This document shows positions 10,168-18,630 of a DNA stretch of 64,000 nt, piece after piece (position 1 is the first letter of the stretch; the number at the start of each line of letters is the position of its first letter). The notes under the pieces are model-generated. The model did no database searches. It had not been told where the DNA came from and saw only the letters and a program-made list of their open reading frames with translations. Source of the DNA: Saccharothrix sp. NRRL B-16348 (GTDB lineage: Bacteria > Actinomycetota > Actinomycetes > Mycobacteriales > Pseudonocardiaceae); the NCBI RefSeq assembly GCF_001280085.1, contig NZ_LGED01000217.1, positions 1-64,000 of the forward strand. Direction: 5' to 3'. The translations under genes were made by a program, and so were the position numbers.

Positions 10168-10752
10168 ATGGAACAGCGTGTTCGTCCGACAGGTCGCACG
10201 AGTTGGCGGCGGTTGGCCGCGGTGCTCGTGCCGACGGCGGTGGCAGGCGGCATGGTCCTGGGTGGCATCGCCGAGGGCGTGGTGGGGGTGTCGTTCACCA
10301 GCGGCAGTCCTTTCACCGTCACCGTGGACCAAGTGCGGTCCGACGGGTTGCGCATCGTGCCCGGCGCGTCGGCGGGTGATCCCGGGCTGCCCACCCTGCT
10401 GGCGACCCTGCCCGCCGCCGAGTTGTCCGGGCTGTGCCAGTCGGTGACGGCCGACCTGCCGGTGGTGGGCCGCGTGACGACGGTGCTGCGGTCGCCGCAC
10501 GTTCGCACGACCGACCTGGTGCTGGAGGTGCGCGGCATCACCGGCGGCCTGGACGTGAGCCAGCTCCTGGTCGGGCCGCTGGCGGACGCGGACGGCACGC
10601 CGGGGTACCAGGCAGGCGAGACCACGCTCACCAACCTCAAGATCAGCGCGGGCGCCGTCACCGCCGGCACGTTCACGGTGACCGACCTCGACCTGAGCTA
10701 CCACGCGGGCGACGAGGGCTGTTCGTCCACTCCGGACGGACAGGGCCGGTGA
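10168..10752 (+). CDS. DUF6230 family membrane-anchored or secreted protein
   Basis: A 194-residue protein with one N-terminal hydrophobic segment (about residues 16-36, LAAVLVPTAVAGGMVLGG) and a predicted beta-rich outer domain. It contains two Cys. It resembles the actinobacterial DUF6230 family, which is usually encoded directly before a DUF6114 protein, as here. The chosen ATG follows GAGGAGTG. It is separated from the preceding SDR by 119 bp but overlaps the next gene by GTGA. Function is unknown; its place inside a PKS operon suggests a role at the cell envelope. Confidence 0.75.
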   Translation: MEQRVRPTGRTSWRRLAAVLVPTAVAGGMVLGGIAEGVVGVSFTSGSPFTVTVDQVRSDGLRIVPGASAGDPGLPTLLATLPAAELSGLCQSVTADLPVVGRVTTVLRSPHVRTTDLVLEVRGITGGLDVSQLLVGPLADADGTPGYQAGETTLTNLKISAGAVTAGTFTVTDLDLSYHAGDEGCSSTPDGQGR

Positions 10753-11150
10753 GCGGCGGCTTCACCCGCTTCACCCGCTTCCGGCGGTCCTGCCCGTTCG
10801 TCGCCGGCGTGCTCACCACCGCCGCCGGCCTGGAGCTGGTCGTCGTGGTCGGCACCGCGCCCGGCGCGCTGCGCTTCGCCGGCGCGGGCGCGCCGGGGAG
10901 CTGGCTGCTCGGCGGCGTGCTGGTCGTCGCGGGCGCGACCCTGCTGTTCGACCCGGCCCGCAGGCACTTCGCCGGCGTGGCGGCCCTCGTCGCCGGCCTG
11001 CTCAGCCTCGTCGGGGCCAACCTCGGCGGGTTCCTGGTCGGCTTCCTGCTCGCGGTCGTCGGTGGCGCGCTGGCGCTGGCGTGGGTGCCCGACGGCGACG
11101 CGCCGCGCGGTGCGCACCGGCTCGAGTCACCCGCGGAAGGTCCCGCGTGA
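10749..11150 (+). CDS. DUF6114 family integral membrane protein
   Basis: A 133-residue protein with about four hydrophobic segments (VAGVLTTAAGLELVVVV, WLLGGVLVVAGATLLF, GVAALVAGLLSLVGANLGGF, FLLAVVGGALALAWV). The GTG start overlaps the stop of the DUF6230 gene and its own stop overlaps the next gene, so it is translationally coupled on both sides. It matches the DUF6114 partner of DUF6230. The pair probably forms a membrane complex; its biochemical role is not known. Confidence 0.78.
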   Translation: MSGGFTRFTRFRRSCPFVAGVLTTAAGLELVVVVGTAPGALRFAGAGAPGSWLLGGVLVVAGATLLFDPARRHFAGVAALVAGLLSLVGANLGGFLVGFLLAVVGGALALAWVPDGDAPRGAHRLESPAEGPA

Positions 11151-11788
11151 ACGACGCCCGGCTCCGGCACGCCGTGGCAGGCAAGACGATCCTGCTCACC
11201 GGCACGTCCTGCGGTGTCACCGACGCCGCGGCACGTCACCTGACCCGTGCGGGCGCGCGGGTCCTCGTCGCCACCCACCCCGGGCACCGGCCGGCCGGGG
11301 AGGTGTCGGTCTACCGGGCCGACCCGGCCACGCCCGCCGCCATGCGGGTGCTGGCGCAACGGCTGCTCGACGAGCACGACCGCCTCGACATCGTGATCCA
11401 CACCGCGGGCACGCCGCCGCGCCGGGCGTCGTGCCGGAACTTCGAGCACACGATCAACACCCACTACCTCGGCCCGACGACCCTCATCCGCGGCCTGCTG
11501 CCCGCGCTGCGGACCGGCGGCTCGGCCCACCTGATCAACGTCTCCCCCGCGCACCTCCGCCTGCCCCTGCCCGCCCGCTGGGGCGGCCACCGCGCGTCGA
11601 AGGCCGCGTTCGACACCTGGTTCCGGGGTCTGGCCCTGAAAGCCCGCGACCGCGGCGTCACCACCACGAGCGTCTACACCGGACTCGTCGGCGCGGACCC
11701 GATCACGCTCATCTGCGACGCCATCACCCGGCGGCCGCGGCAGATCGCGCCCTGGTGGCTCAAGTCGACGAGTCCCATCGGCCATTGA
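11147..11788 (+). CDS. Degenerate short-chain dehydrogenase (catalytic Tyr replaced by His)
   Basis: A 213-residue SDR-like protein clearly related to the SDR at 9077: compare RWGGHRASKAAFDTW with RWGGYQASKAAFDVW, and both have a C-terminal PWW. The active-site Tyr of YxxxK is His148 (HRASK152). The glycine-rich loop reads TGTSCGVTD, lacking the last Gly, and the NNAG motif is replaced by HTAG. It is therefore likely a non-catalytic partner or an enzyme with altered chemistry. The GTG start overlaps the DUF6114 stop, and this is the last gene of the PKS operon. Confidence 0.82.
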   Translation: MNDARLRHAVAGKTILLTGTSCGVTDAAARHLTRAGARVLVATHPGHRPAGEVSVYRADPATPAAMRVLAQRLLDEHDRLDIVIHTAGTPPRRASCRNFEHTINTHYLGPTTLIRGLLPALRTGGSAHLINVSPAHLRLPLPARWGGHRASKAAFDTWFRGLALKARDRGVTTTSVYTGLVGADPITLICDAITRRPRQIAPWWLKSTSPIGH

Positions 11789-12181
11789 GCTGAAACTCCC
11801 GAAACGAGACGTCGACCTCGCGGCGCGGTCGAGCGCCCGCGGCTAGCCCGAACAGCTCAGCGCACGTGGACGCGCGACCGTGCCGCCGTCGGTCGGTCGC
11901 GGCGGTCCGGTGGCGCGGGCAGCCGGACGATCGCGCAGTTCACCGAGCCGGTCCGGGTGATCGGCCGCGTGCCGGTCGAGTCGGGTGGCGGTCGCGGGCG
12001 CACCGGCAATCGGCCGCACGCGACGCACCGCCACCGGTCGTGGCCGCGTCTCGATTGCCTTGCCAAACGGAAATGTTCCGACGGACACTCCTGAACGTTT
12101 CTGCCCGGTGAGAGTCGAGATCGCCGCGCACCACGCCGCCGTCACACCCACCGAGTTCACCCTTGTCCGGAGGTCCGGTCC
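11789..12181. other. Intergenic region between PKS operon and SGNH esterase
   Basis: 393 bp without a convincing gene. The last 150 bp presumably hold the promoter of the secreted esterase that starts at 12182. The only distinct element seen is a short inverted repeat at 12068-12080. No strong terminator hairpin was found after the PKS operon. Confidence 0.5.
12068..12080. promoter_or_regulatory. Short inverted repeat upstream of SGNH-CBM2 gene
   Basis: CGGAA-ATG-TTCCG, 5-bp arms with a 3-bp spacer, about 100 bp upstream of the esterase start in a locally AT-richer stretch. It could be an operator. The short arms make chance occurrence possible. Confidence 0.25.
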
Positions 12182-13243
12182 ATGAAACGAAGGCACCTGC
12201 TCGCGAGCGCGACGGCCGCGCTGACTCTGGTGGCCGCCGCGGTGATCGCCGTCGGCACCGCACAGGCCGACAGCGGCGTGAAGGTCATGCCGCTCGGCGA
12301 CTCGATCACCGACGGCTTCAACGTGCCCGGCGGCTACCGCGTCGACCTGTGGCAGAAGCTCGTCGCCGGTGGCCGCACGGTCGACTTCGTCGGGTCGATG
12401 ACGAACGGCCCGAGCAGCCTCGGCGACCGCAACCACGAAGGCCACTCGGGCTGGACCATCGCCCAGATCGACAGCAACATCACCAACTGGCTGCGCACCT
12501 ACACGCCGCGCACCATCCTGCTGCACATCGGCACGAACGACATGTACGGCGGCGACCCGGGCGGCGCGCCCCAGCGGCTCTCGAACCTGGTCGACCGCAT
12601 CACCTCGCTGGCGCCGAGCGCGGAGCTGTTCGTCGCGACGATCGTGCCCCTGTCGTCCGGCGACGCGACCGTCCGGGCGTTCAACGCCACGATCCCCCCG
12701 ATGGTGCAGAGCAAGGTGAACGCGGGCAAGAAGGTGCACCTGGTCGACATGTACCGCGCGCTGACCACCGCCGACCTCGCCGACGGCGTGCACCCCAACG
12801 CGGGCGGCTACTCGAAGATGGCGACCGCTTGGTACAACGCGCTGCTGTCCGTCCCGGGCAGCATCGACGACCCCACGACAACAACAACCACCACCAGCAC
12901 TACGACCACGACGACCACCACTACGAGCCAGCCCGGTGGCGGGGCGTGCACCGCGACCTACCGCGTGGTCAACTCGTGGGGCGGCGGCTACCAGGCCGAG
13001 GTGAAGGTGGCCAACACCTCCACCTCGTCGCTCAACGGGTGGACGGTCCGCCTCACCCTCCCGTCCGGCCACACCGTCAACAACCTCTGGGGCGGCGTGA
13101 ACACCGGCACCAGCGGAGCCGTGTCGGTGCGGAACGCGCCGTACAACGGCTCGCTGGGCAGCAGCGCGTCGACCACGTTCGGCTACGTGGCCAACGGCCC
13201 TAACGCCAACCCGCCGAGCGAGCTGAGCTGCGTCAGCCCGTGA
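12182..13243 (+). CDS. Secreted SGNH-hydrolase (CE3-like acetylxylan esterase) with CBM2
   Basis: 353 residues, exported. A signal peptide occupies residues 1-30 (KRR n-region, cleavage after AQA). The SGNH domain is about 31-225: block I GDSIT, block III GTND, block V DGVHP. These are the Ser, Asn and Asp/His residues of the SGNH fold. A Thr-rich linker (about 229-248) joins a C-terminal CBM2 (about 255-353, flanked by Cys), which would bind crystalline cellulose or xylan. The closest functional family is carbohydrate esterase family 3, which deacetylates xylan. It is monocistronic and ends at a strong bidirectional terminator. Confidence 0.88.
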   Translation: MKRRHLLASATAALTLVAAAVIAVGTAQADSGVKVMPLGDSITDGFNVPGGYRVDLWQKLVAGGRTVDFVGSMTNGPSSLGDRNHEGHSGWTIAQIDSNITNWLRTYTPRTILLHIGTNDMYGGDPGGAPQRLSNLVDRITSLAPSAELFVATIVPLSSGDATVRAFNATIPPMVQSKVNAGKKVHLVDMYRALTTADLADGVHPNAGGYSKMATAWYNALLSVPGSIDDPTTTTTTTSTTTTTTTTTSQPGGGACTATYRVVNSWGGGYQAEVKVANTSTSSLNGWTVRLTLPSGHTVNNLWGGVNTGTSGAVSVRNAPYNGSLGSSASTTFGYVANGPNANPPSELSCVSP

Positions 13244-13248
13244 CCCCT

Positions 13249-13293
13249 GGTTCGGACACCGCCGCGTCATGCCGACCCGGCGGTGTCCGAACC
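13249..13293. terminator. Bidirectional rho-independent-type hairpin
   Basis: A perfect 16-bp inverted repeat (13249-13264 and 13278-13293) with a 13-base loop. It sits between the stops of two convergent genes, so it can end transcription from both sides. There is no U-tract, as is common in actinomycetes. Confidence 0.85.
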
Positions 13294-13302
13294 CGCGGGT
13301 GG

Positions 13303-15552
13303 TCAGGGGACGACGGTCTCGTAGATCCCGCGGCCGAAGGTGGCCGCCACGAGCCGGTGGTTGCGGCCGTCGTACTCGATGTCGTCCACGGCGACCCGAG
13401 GCATGCCGTGGCCGAGCCGGAGCCAGTGCCCGGTGGCGAGCGCGTTGCCGACGAACACGCCCTGGTCCGTGGCCACGTAGAGCTGCCCGGCGCGGCCGAG
13501 CACGACGTCGTTCACCGGGGCCGACGGCAGGTTGCCCGAGATGTCGGTCCACCGGGCGCCCGCCGAACGGGTCGCCAGCACGTGGGGCTGCGCGGAGCCC
13601 GAGCGGTAGCCGGACAGCGTCACGTACGCCGTGGCGGGGTCGCGCTCGGACACCGCGATCCGGGTCACCCACGGCTGCCCGTCGAGCACCTTCGCCCAGG
13701 TGGCGCCCAGGTCGCGGGTGAGCCACACCCGGCCGTCGTCGGTGCCGGCCCAGATCGTGCGCGGGTCCGACGGCGCGGCGGCGACCGTGGTGATGGTGCC
13801 GTACGGGTAGGTGTCCTGGCCCGGTCCGCCGGTCAGGTCCGGGCTGATCGGCGTCCAGGTCACCCCGTTGTCGACGGACCGGTTGAGCCGGTTGCCGCCG
13901 TAGTACAGGACGGCCGGGTCCGACGGGTCGAACTGCACGGGGGTGAACCAGTTGCGCCGGTCCGCGGTGGTGGCCGGGGTGAAGAACGCCATCGTCGTGC
14001 CGCCGTCGGTGGACCGGAAGCAGTTGCCGTACTGGTAGCAGGCGAAGACGTTCTCCTTGTCCCGCGGGTTGATGATGTTCTCCTCGCCGTCGCCGCCGAG
14101 GTACTCGTTGAACGCCGGCCCGCCCCACGACCGCAGCGAGCCGTTGTCCTGGGTGCCGCCGGACACGCGCGTGACGTCCTGCGGGCTGATCGCCACGCTG
14201 TAGAACTGCGTCCACGGCTCGTGCTCGGCCTTGACCCAGCCGCCGTCGCCGTCCGCGTCCGACCGGTACACGCCGCCGTCGTTGCCCAGGTAGACCCGGG
14301 CCGGGTGGCGCGGGTCCCAGACCATGGCGTGGTGGTCGACGTGGATCGAGTCGGCGTCCGCGGTCCAGGTCTCGCCGCCGTCCTTGGAGGTCAGCAGCGG
14401 GACGCCGGCGACGTGCACGTGCCGGGAGTCGCCGGGGTCGACCCACACCTTGCCGAACCACCAGCCGAAGGTCGACTGCGAGGACTTCAGCACGTCCGGC
14501 TCGGGCTGCCGCGTCCAGCTGTCACCGGCGTCGGCCGAGGTGTAGAAGCCGGCGAAGGGACCGGCGGTGCTGTTGACGATGGCGTACAGCCTGCCCGGTT
14601 CGGACGCCGAGACGCCGAGGCCGATCCGGCCGACGTCGGGACCGGCCGGCGGCAGCCCGCCGCCGAGCCGCTGCCAGGTCAGGCCGCCGTCGACCGACCG
14701 GTGGACGCCCGAGCCCTCGCCGCCGTAGGTCCGCTTCACCGGGGTGCGCCGGTGGTCCCACAGCACGGCGTACACGCGCCGGGGGTCGGCGGGGTCGATC
14801 TGCACGTCGACCGCGCCGGTGAACTCGTTCGGCACGTCGAGCACGCGCTGCCAACTGCCGCCGCCGTCGGCGGACAGGTACACGCCCCGGTCGCCGCCCG
14901 CGCTGTAGAGCGAGCCGTTGGCGGCGACGAACAGCCGGTCGGGGTTCGCCCGGTCGATCGCGATGCCGCCGATGGCGCCCGAGTCGCGCAGGCCGACGTT
15001 GCGCCAGGTCGTGCCACCATCGGTGGAGCGGTAGACGCCGGTGCCCTCGTAGGTCACGCTGCCGCCGCCCGGGTTGGGCTCGCCGGTGCCGACGTACAGC
15101 GTGCCGTCACCCGCCGCCGCGACCGCGCCCATGGCCTGGGTGGCGTTGTCCGGCCACGCCGGGGCGAACGTGCGGCCGGCGTCGGTGGACCGCCACAGCC
15201 CACCGCTCGCGGCGGCGGCGTAGACGGTGTCGGCCCGGTGCGGGTCCAGCGCCAGGCTGACGATCCGGCCGCCGATGTTCGTCGGACCGATCGACCGCCA
15301 CGGCGCGCCCGCCGCCGGGATCCGGTCGGCCTGCGCGGCGGCGAGTTCGTGCGCGTGCCGCGGGATGGTGTCGCCGCGGACGGCTTTCTGGAGGAACCGG
15401 TGCTCGGCGGGTGCGGACGGGCCCCGGACCGGGCGGTACTCGCCCGGCTGCCCGGTGCCGGGTGGGTCGGCGAGTGGGTCGGCGGCGAGTGCCGGCACGG
15501 GCGCGAGCAGCATCAGCGCGCCGGCGAGGACCAGCAGACGGCGTGCTCTCAT
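13303..15552 (-). CDS. Secreted BNR/Asp-box repeat protein (sialidase/VPS10-type beta-propeller)
   Basis: 749 residues with a signal peptide (MRARRLLVLAGALMLL, cleavage after ALA). The rest is a multi-bladed propeller carrying at least eight Asp-box motifs of the form S-x-D-x-G-x-T-W (for example STDGGTTW, SVDGGLTW, SKDGGETW). This architecture is annotated variously as exo-sialidase-like, VPS10-domain or xyloglucanase-like protein. The catalytic residues of true sialidases could not be confirmed, so an enzymatic activity should not be assumed. The start is ATG after a GGGGG stretch. Confidence 0.75.
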   Translation of the reverse strand: MRARRLLVLAGALMLLAPVPALAADPLADPPGTGQPGEYRPVRGPSAPAEHRFLQKAVRGDTIPRHAHELAAAQADRIPAAGAPWRSIGPTNIGGRIVSLALDPHRADTVYAAAASGGLWRSTDAGRTFAPAWPDNATQAMGAVAAAGDGTLYVGTGEPNPGGGSVTYEGTGVYRSTDGGTTWRNVGLRDSGAIGGIAIDRANPDRLFVAANGSLYSAGGDRGVYLSADGGGSWQRVLDVPNEFTGAVDVQIDPADPRRVYAVLWDHRRTPVKRTYGGEGSGVHRSVDGGLTWQRLGGGLPPAGPDVGRIGLGVSASEPGRLYAIVNSTAGPFAGFYTSADAGDSWTRQPEPDVLKSSQSTFGWWFGKVWVDPGDSRHVHVAGVPLLTSKDGGETWTADADSIHVDHHAMVWDPRHPARVYLGNDGGVYRSDADGDGGWVKAEHEPWTQFYSVAISPQDVTRVSGGTQDNGSLRSWGGPAFNEYLGGDGEENIINPRDKENVFACYQYGNCFRSTDGGTTMAFFTPATTADRRNWFTPVQFDPSDPAVLYYGGNRLNRSVDNGVTWTPISPDLTGGPGQDTYPYGTITTVAAAPSDPRTIWAGTDDGRVWLTRDLGATWAKVLDGQPWVTRIAVSERDPATAYVTLSGYRSGSAQPHVLATRSAGARWTDISGNLPSAPVNDVVLGRAGQLYVATDQGVFVGNALATGHWLRLGHGMPRVAVDDIEYDGRNHRLVAATFGRGIYETVVP

Positions 15553-15656
15553 CGGGAACCCCCAGACGTGGACGTCGGCATGGCGTCGCGCACGCTAGGG
15601 GACGTGGTGGCCGGGCCGACACCGACGATCGAGGGTCGTTCTTGACAGCGACCCGA

Positions 15657-16547
15657 TCAGCCGGTGAACAGGGTGAGCCCGTAGGCCGACAGCGGCTCGG
15701 CGATCGGCTGGACCCACGTCGTCCCGCCGGTGGAGCAGTTGCCGGACCCGCCGGAGACCAAGCCGACCGCGCGGACCGCCGTGCCCGATCCGGGGTTGGT
15801 GACGGCCGGCGCGCCGGACGCGCCCGGCTCCGGGCACGCGGTGGCGCGGATGAGCTGGTTGACGCAGCCCTGCGGGTAGCAGACGGTCTGGTTGATCCCG
15901 GTGACGCTGCCGCACCGCCACCCCGCGGCCGGGCTGGAGTAGCAGAGGGACGAGCCGACGGGCGGGGTGGTGAAACCGCTGATCGTGACGTCCGGCCCGC
16001 TGCTGTGGCGGTCGACCAGCGGCGTGGACACCGCGGCGGTCGAGACGACGCGGATCAGCCCGTAGTCGTTGCCCGGGAACGACGAGCCGGCGCTCGGGCC
16101 GATGTAGCCGCCGACGCCGTGCCACTCGCTGCCCGCGCCGACGCAGTGGCCGGCGGACAGGATGTAGCGGGTCGCGCCCGAACGGGCGTTGAAGCCCAAC
16201 GTGCACCGCGTGCCGCCGCTGTGGATCGGTTGCCCGCCAACGAGGTCCCACACCGGGCGGGGCGCCTCGGCGACGTGCTCGACGGTGACCGCGCCGGCGC
16301 CGAGCCCGCGCGCCCACTCGGCGACACCCGTCGCGGCGCCGTGCACCGAGACCACCACGGTCTGCGCCGCTTCGTCGACGAACCAGCCGGTGACCGTGCC
16401 GGGACGTGCCGCCGCGCCGCGGTCCAACCGCTCCTTGGCCACCGCGGGGCCGACGGGCTCGCCGGACACCGGCCCGGCCGTGGCGAACGCGAGACCGGCC
16501 GCCAGCACGGCCACACCCGCTCGGCGTGCGACAGCGGCGAAGGTCAT
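15657..16547 (-). CDS. Secreted S1-family serine protease (alpha-lytic/streptogrisin type) with GASG active-site loop
   Basis: 296 residues: a signal peptide (about 1-30), a pro-region, then a chymotrypsin-fold protease. His134 is in SAGHC, Asp in NDYGLI and Ser244 in EPGASGAP, so the triad is present. In the canonical loop GDSGGP, the Asp before Ser and the second Gly are both changed (GASGAP), which may alter zymogen or oxyanion-hole geometry. Six or more Cys in the mature part suggest disulfides. The chosen ATG is preceded by GGGAGGGG. Activity is likely but not certain. Confidence 0.85.
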   Translation of the reverse strand: MTFAAVARRAGVAVLAAGLAFATAGPVSGEPVGPAVAKERLDRGAAARPGTVTGWFVDEAAQTVVVSVHGAATGVAEWARGLGAGAVTVEHVAEAPRPVWDLVGGQPIHSGGTRCTLGFNARSGATRYILSAGHCVGAGSEWHGVGGYIGPSAGSSFPGNDYGLIRVVSTAAVSTPLVDRHSSGPDVTISGFTTPPVGSSLCYSSPAAGWRCGSVTGINQTVCYPQGCVNQLIRATACPEPGASGAPAVTNPGSGTAVRAVGLVSGGSGNCSTGGTTWVQPIAEPLSAYGLTLFTG

Positions 16548-16649
16548 GGTCGCTCCCCTCCCAGGATCGCGACGGTAACGGCAGCGGGAGCGCCCTGGAT
16601 AGCGACCGTTAGTGGGCTTCGGTGACCGCGCGTGGCGTCGGGCGGGACC

Positions 16650-16655
16650 TACTCT
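16650..16655 (+). promoter_or_regulatory. -10 box of a leaderless transcript
   Basis: TACTCT ends 6 bases before the GTG at 16662, the spacing expected if transcription begins at the start codon. No convincing -35 element was seen. Confidence 0.5.
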
Positions 16656-16661
16656 GGTCAG

Positions 16662-17507
16662 GTGGGGATCGCGATCCTGTGCGCGCTGACGGGTGCGGTG
16701 CTGAGCGCGGTCGGCGCCGCGCTCCAGCACGCGGGCGTCCGGGACGTCGGCGACCTCACCGTGCGCCGGTTCACCCGGCTGGTGCGCAGCCGGCGGTGGC
16801 TCCTCGGGTTCGCGGTGCTGTTCGTCGCCGCGGTGCTGCAGATCCTCGCCCTGGCGCTGGCTCCCGTGACGGTCGTGGCGCCGCTCGCCGTCATGTCGTT
16901 GCCGATCATCGCGGCGATCGGCGTCCGGCACGTGACCCGGGGGTTCGCGGTGGCCGTGATGGCGGCGACGGGCGGGGTGGGCACGTTCGTCGCGATCGCC
17001 GCGCGGTCCGCCGTGACGACGGACGTGGCGCCGGCGTCGGCGTTGCGGGCGGGTCAGGTGGTGGCCGCCGTGGTGTGCGTGTTCGTCGTCCTCGGCGCGT
17101 TCCGCAGCGGGACGGCACGTGCCCTCGCGCTCGCCGCCGGCGCGGGCGCGGCGTACGGGCTGGTCGCCGTGCTGGTGCGGGACGTGACGACCTCGCTGCC
17201 GCGGATACCGTGGGTGTCGTTCACCGGGCTGGCGGTGGCGTTCCTGGTCGGCGCGGCGCTGATCCAGCTGGGGTACGCGAGCGGCCCGGCGGACCTCGTG
17301 GTGGCGGGCCAGACGGTGGTGAACCCGATCGTCGCGGCGTGGATCGGCATGGTGCTGCTGGACGAGACCCCGGACGCGGGCCGCGGCACGGTGATCGCCT
17401 TGGTGACGAGCGCCGTCGTGTCGCTGACGGGCATCACCGCCATCGCCCGCTTCCACCGCCGCCGCCTGGCGGGCGAACCGACCGACCACGCGCCCACGTC
17501 GCAGTGA
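16662..17507 (+). CDS. DMT/EamA-type multispanning membrane transporter
   Basis: 281 residues with about nine to ten hydrophobic helices, starting at once with GIAILCALTGAVLSAVGAA. It resembles the DMT-superfamily proteins (EamA and NIPA-like) of actinomycetes. The substrate cannot be read from sequence. GTG at 16662 is chosen because a TACTCT box lies just upstream (leaderless); an in-frame GTG at 16632 would add ten non-hydrophobic residues. It converges on the next gene across a hairpin. Confidence 0.75.
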   Translation: MGIAILCALTGAVLSAVGAALQHAGVRDVGDLTVRRFTRLVRSRRWLLGFAVLFVAAVLQILALALAPVTVVAPLAVMSLPIIAAIGVRHVTRGFAVAVMAATGGVGTFVAIAARSAVTTDVAPASALRAGQVVAAVVCVFVVLGAFRSGTARALALAAGAGAAYGLVAVLVRDVTTSLPRIPWVSFTGLAVAFLVGAALIQLGYASGPADLVVAGQTVVNPIVAAWIGMVLLDETPDAGRGTVIALVTSAVVSLTGITAIARFHRRRLAGEPTDHAPTSQ

Positions 17508-17515
17508 CCTCGGAT

Positions 17516-17556
17516 CCCGGTGGACCCGCGAGGTCGGGGCGTGCGGGTCCACCGGG
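17516..17556. terminator. Bidirectional hairpin terminator
   Basis: A perfect 14-bp inverted repeat (17516-17529 and 17543-17556) with a 13-base loop, located between the stop codons of the convergent transporter and small secreted protein genes. Confidence 0.82.
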
Positions 17557-17564
17557 TGGCGCGG

Positions 17565-17960
17565 TCAGTCGGTGAGCACCACGTCGTGGTGGTAGTCGCC
17601 GCAGACGGTGTGCAGGCGTGGCGGGTAGCGCCACAGGGTGGTCGAGCAGGTGCGCCACTGGAGCGGGTGCTCGGTGACGCCCAGCGGTGCCAGGGAGGAG
17701 ATCGTCGTCTCACCGCACGGCGCGGAGATCTTCCCGCGGGTGGATCCCCACTGGTAGTCGATGTGCCGCAGCGGCGGGCAGTCGCCGACGGTGATCACGA
17801 ACGAGTTCGGTCCGTGCTCGGGTGACGTGTCGCCGGGGTGGTACCTGAGCTCGAAGGTCTGCGCGGCGGCCGGGGCGGGGGTGGCCGCGGCGACGGTGGT
17901 AGGGGTCAGGAGCAGGACGGTCAGCAGGGCCGCTAATCGGGTCGATCGGGCGAGGGACAC
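17565..17960 (-). CDS. Small secreted protein of unknown function, four cysteines
   Basis: 131 residues. A signal peptide (LARSTRLAALLTVLLLTP, cleavage near AAA) is followed by about 95 residues with four Cys (DCPP, PCGE, TCST, VCGD), enough for two disulfides. The GTG start is well supported by AGGAGG five bases upstream. The family was not recognised. Some secreted protease inhibitors of actinomycetes have a similar size and disulfide count, but no inhibitor motif was identified. Confidence 0.75.
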   Translation of the reverse strand: MSLARSTRLAALLTVLLLTPTTVAAATPAPAAAQTFELRYHPGDTSPEHGPNSFVITVGDCPPLRHIDYQWGSTRGKISAPCGETTISSLAPLGVTEHPLQWRTCSTTLWRYPPRLHTVCGDYHHDVVLTD

Positions 17961-18087
17961 CAGGGCCTCCTGGGAGTCGGGGCTACCGCCCGTCCGAGTG
18001 CCCACTCCGCCGGGCCGGCACACCTGCGGCGGGCGGTGAGCCGGCGGACGACGCAATGCCGGGAACGTGCGAAACGGCCGCGGCCGC

Positions 18088-18522
18088 TCAGTCCAGGCAG
18101 AACTCGTTGCCCTCGACGTCCTGCATCGCGATGCACGACTCCTCGACGCCATCGGCGGCCAGCAGTTGCACGCGGGTCGCGCCGAGCGCCACCAGGCGCG
18201 CGCACTCGGCCTCCAGCGCGGCGAGGCGCTCCTCACCCACGAGCCCGGTGCCGGCCCGCACGTCGAGGTGCACCCGGTTCTTGACGACCTTGCCCTCGGG
18301 GACGCGCTGGAAGAACAGCCGCGGGCCCACACCCGTGGGATCGACGCAGGCGAACGCCGAACCCCGGCGCTCAGCGGGCAACGAGCGGTCGTAATCGTCC
18401 CAAGTGGCGAATCCCGCCGGCGGTGGAGGCACGACGTAACCCAGCACCTCGCACCAGAAACGGGCGACGCGCTCGGGTTCCGCGCAGTCGAAGGTGACCT
18501 GGACCTGTTTGACCGACACCAT
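18088..18522 (-). CDS. VOC/glyoxalase-like domain protein
   Basis: 144 residues of the vicinal-oxygen-chelate fold: an opening strand (VSVKQVQVTFDCAEPERVARFW), the typical FWCEVLGY motif, KNRVHLDV in the middle and a closing VEGNEFCLD. This is the common actinobacterial 'VOC family / glyoxalase-like' type, related to glyoxalase and bleomycin-resistance proteins. The substrate is unknown. The ATG at 18522 begins the conserved strand. Confidence 0.85.
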   Translation of the reverse strand: MVSVKQVQVTFDCAEPERVARFWCEVLGYVVPPPPAGFATWDDYDRSLPAERRGSAFACVDPTGVGPRLFFQRVPEGKVVKNRVHLDVRAGTGLVGEERLAALEAECARLVALGATRVQLLAADGVEESCIAMQDVEGNEFCLD

Positions 18523-18630
18523 GACCCCACCATAGTGGCGCGTGCCGCCCGCCGAGACCCAAGCCCTGGTCCGGGCGTGGTCACGGTCATGGTGTATCCC
18601 TTCTGGTGACGGCGAACAGCAGGGGAGATC

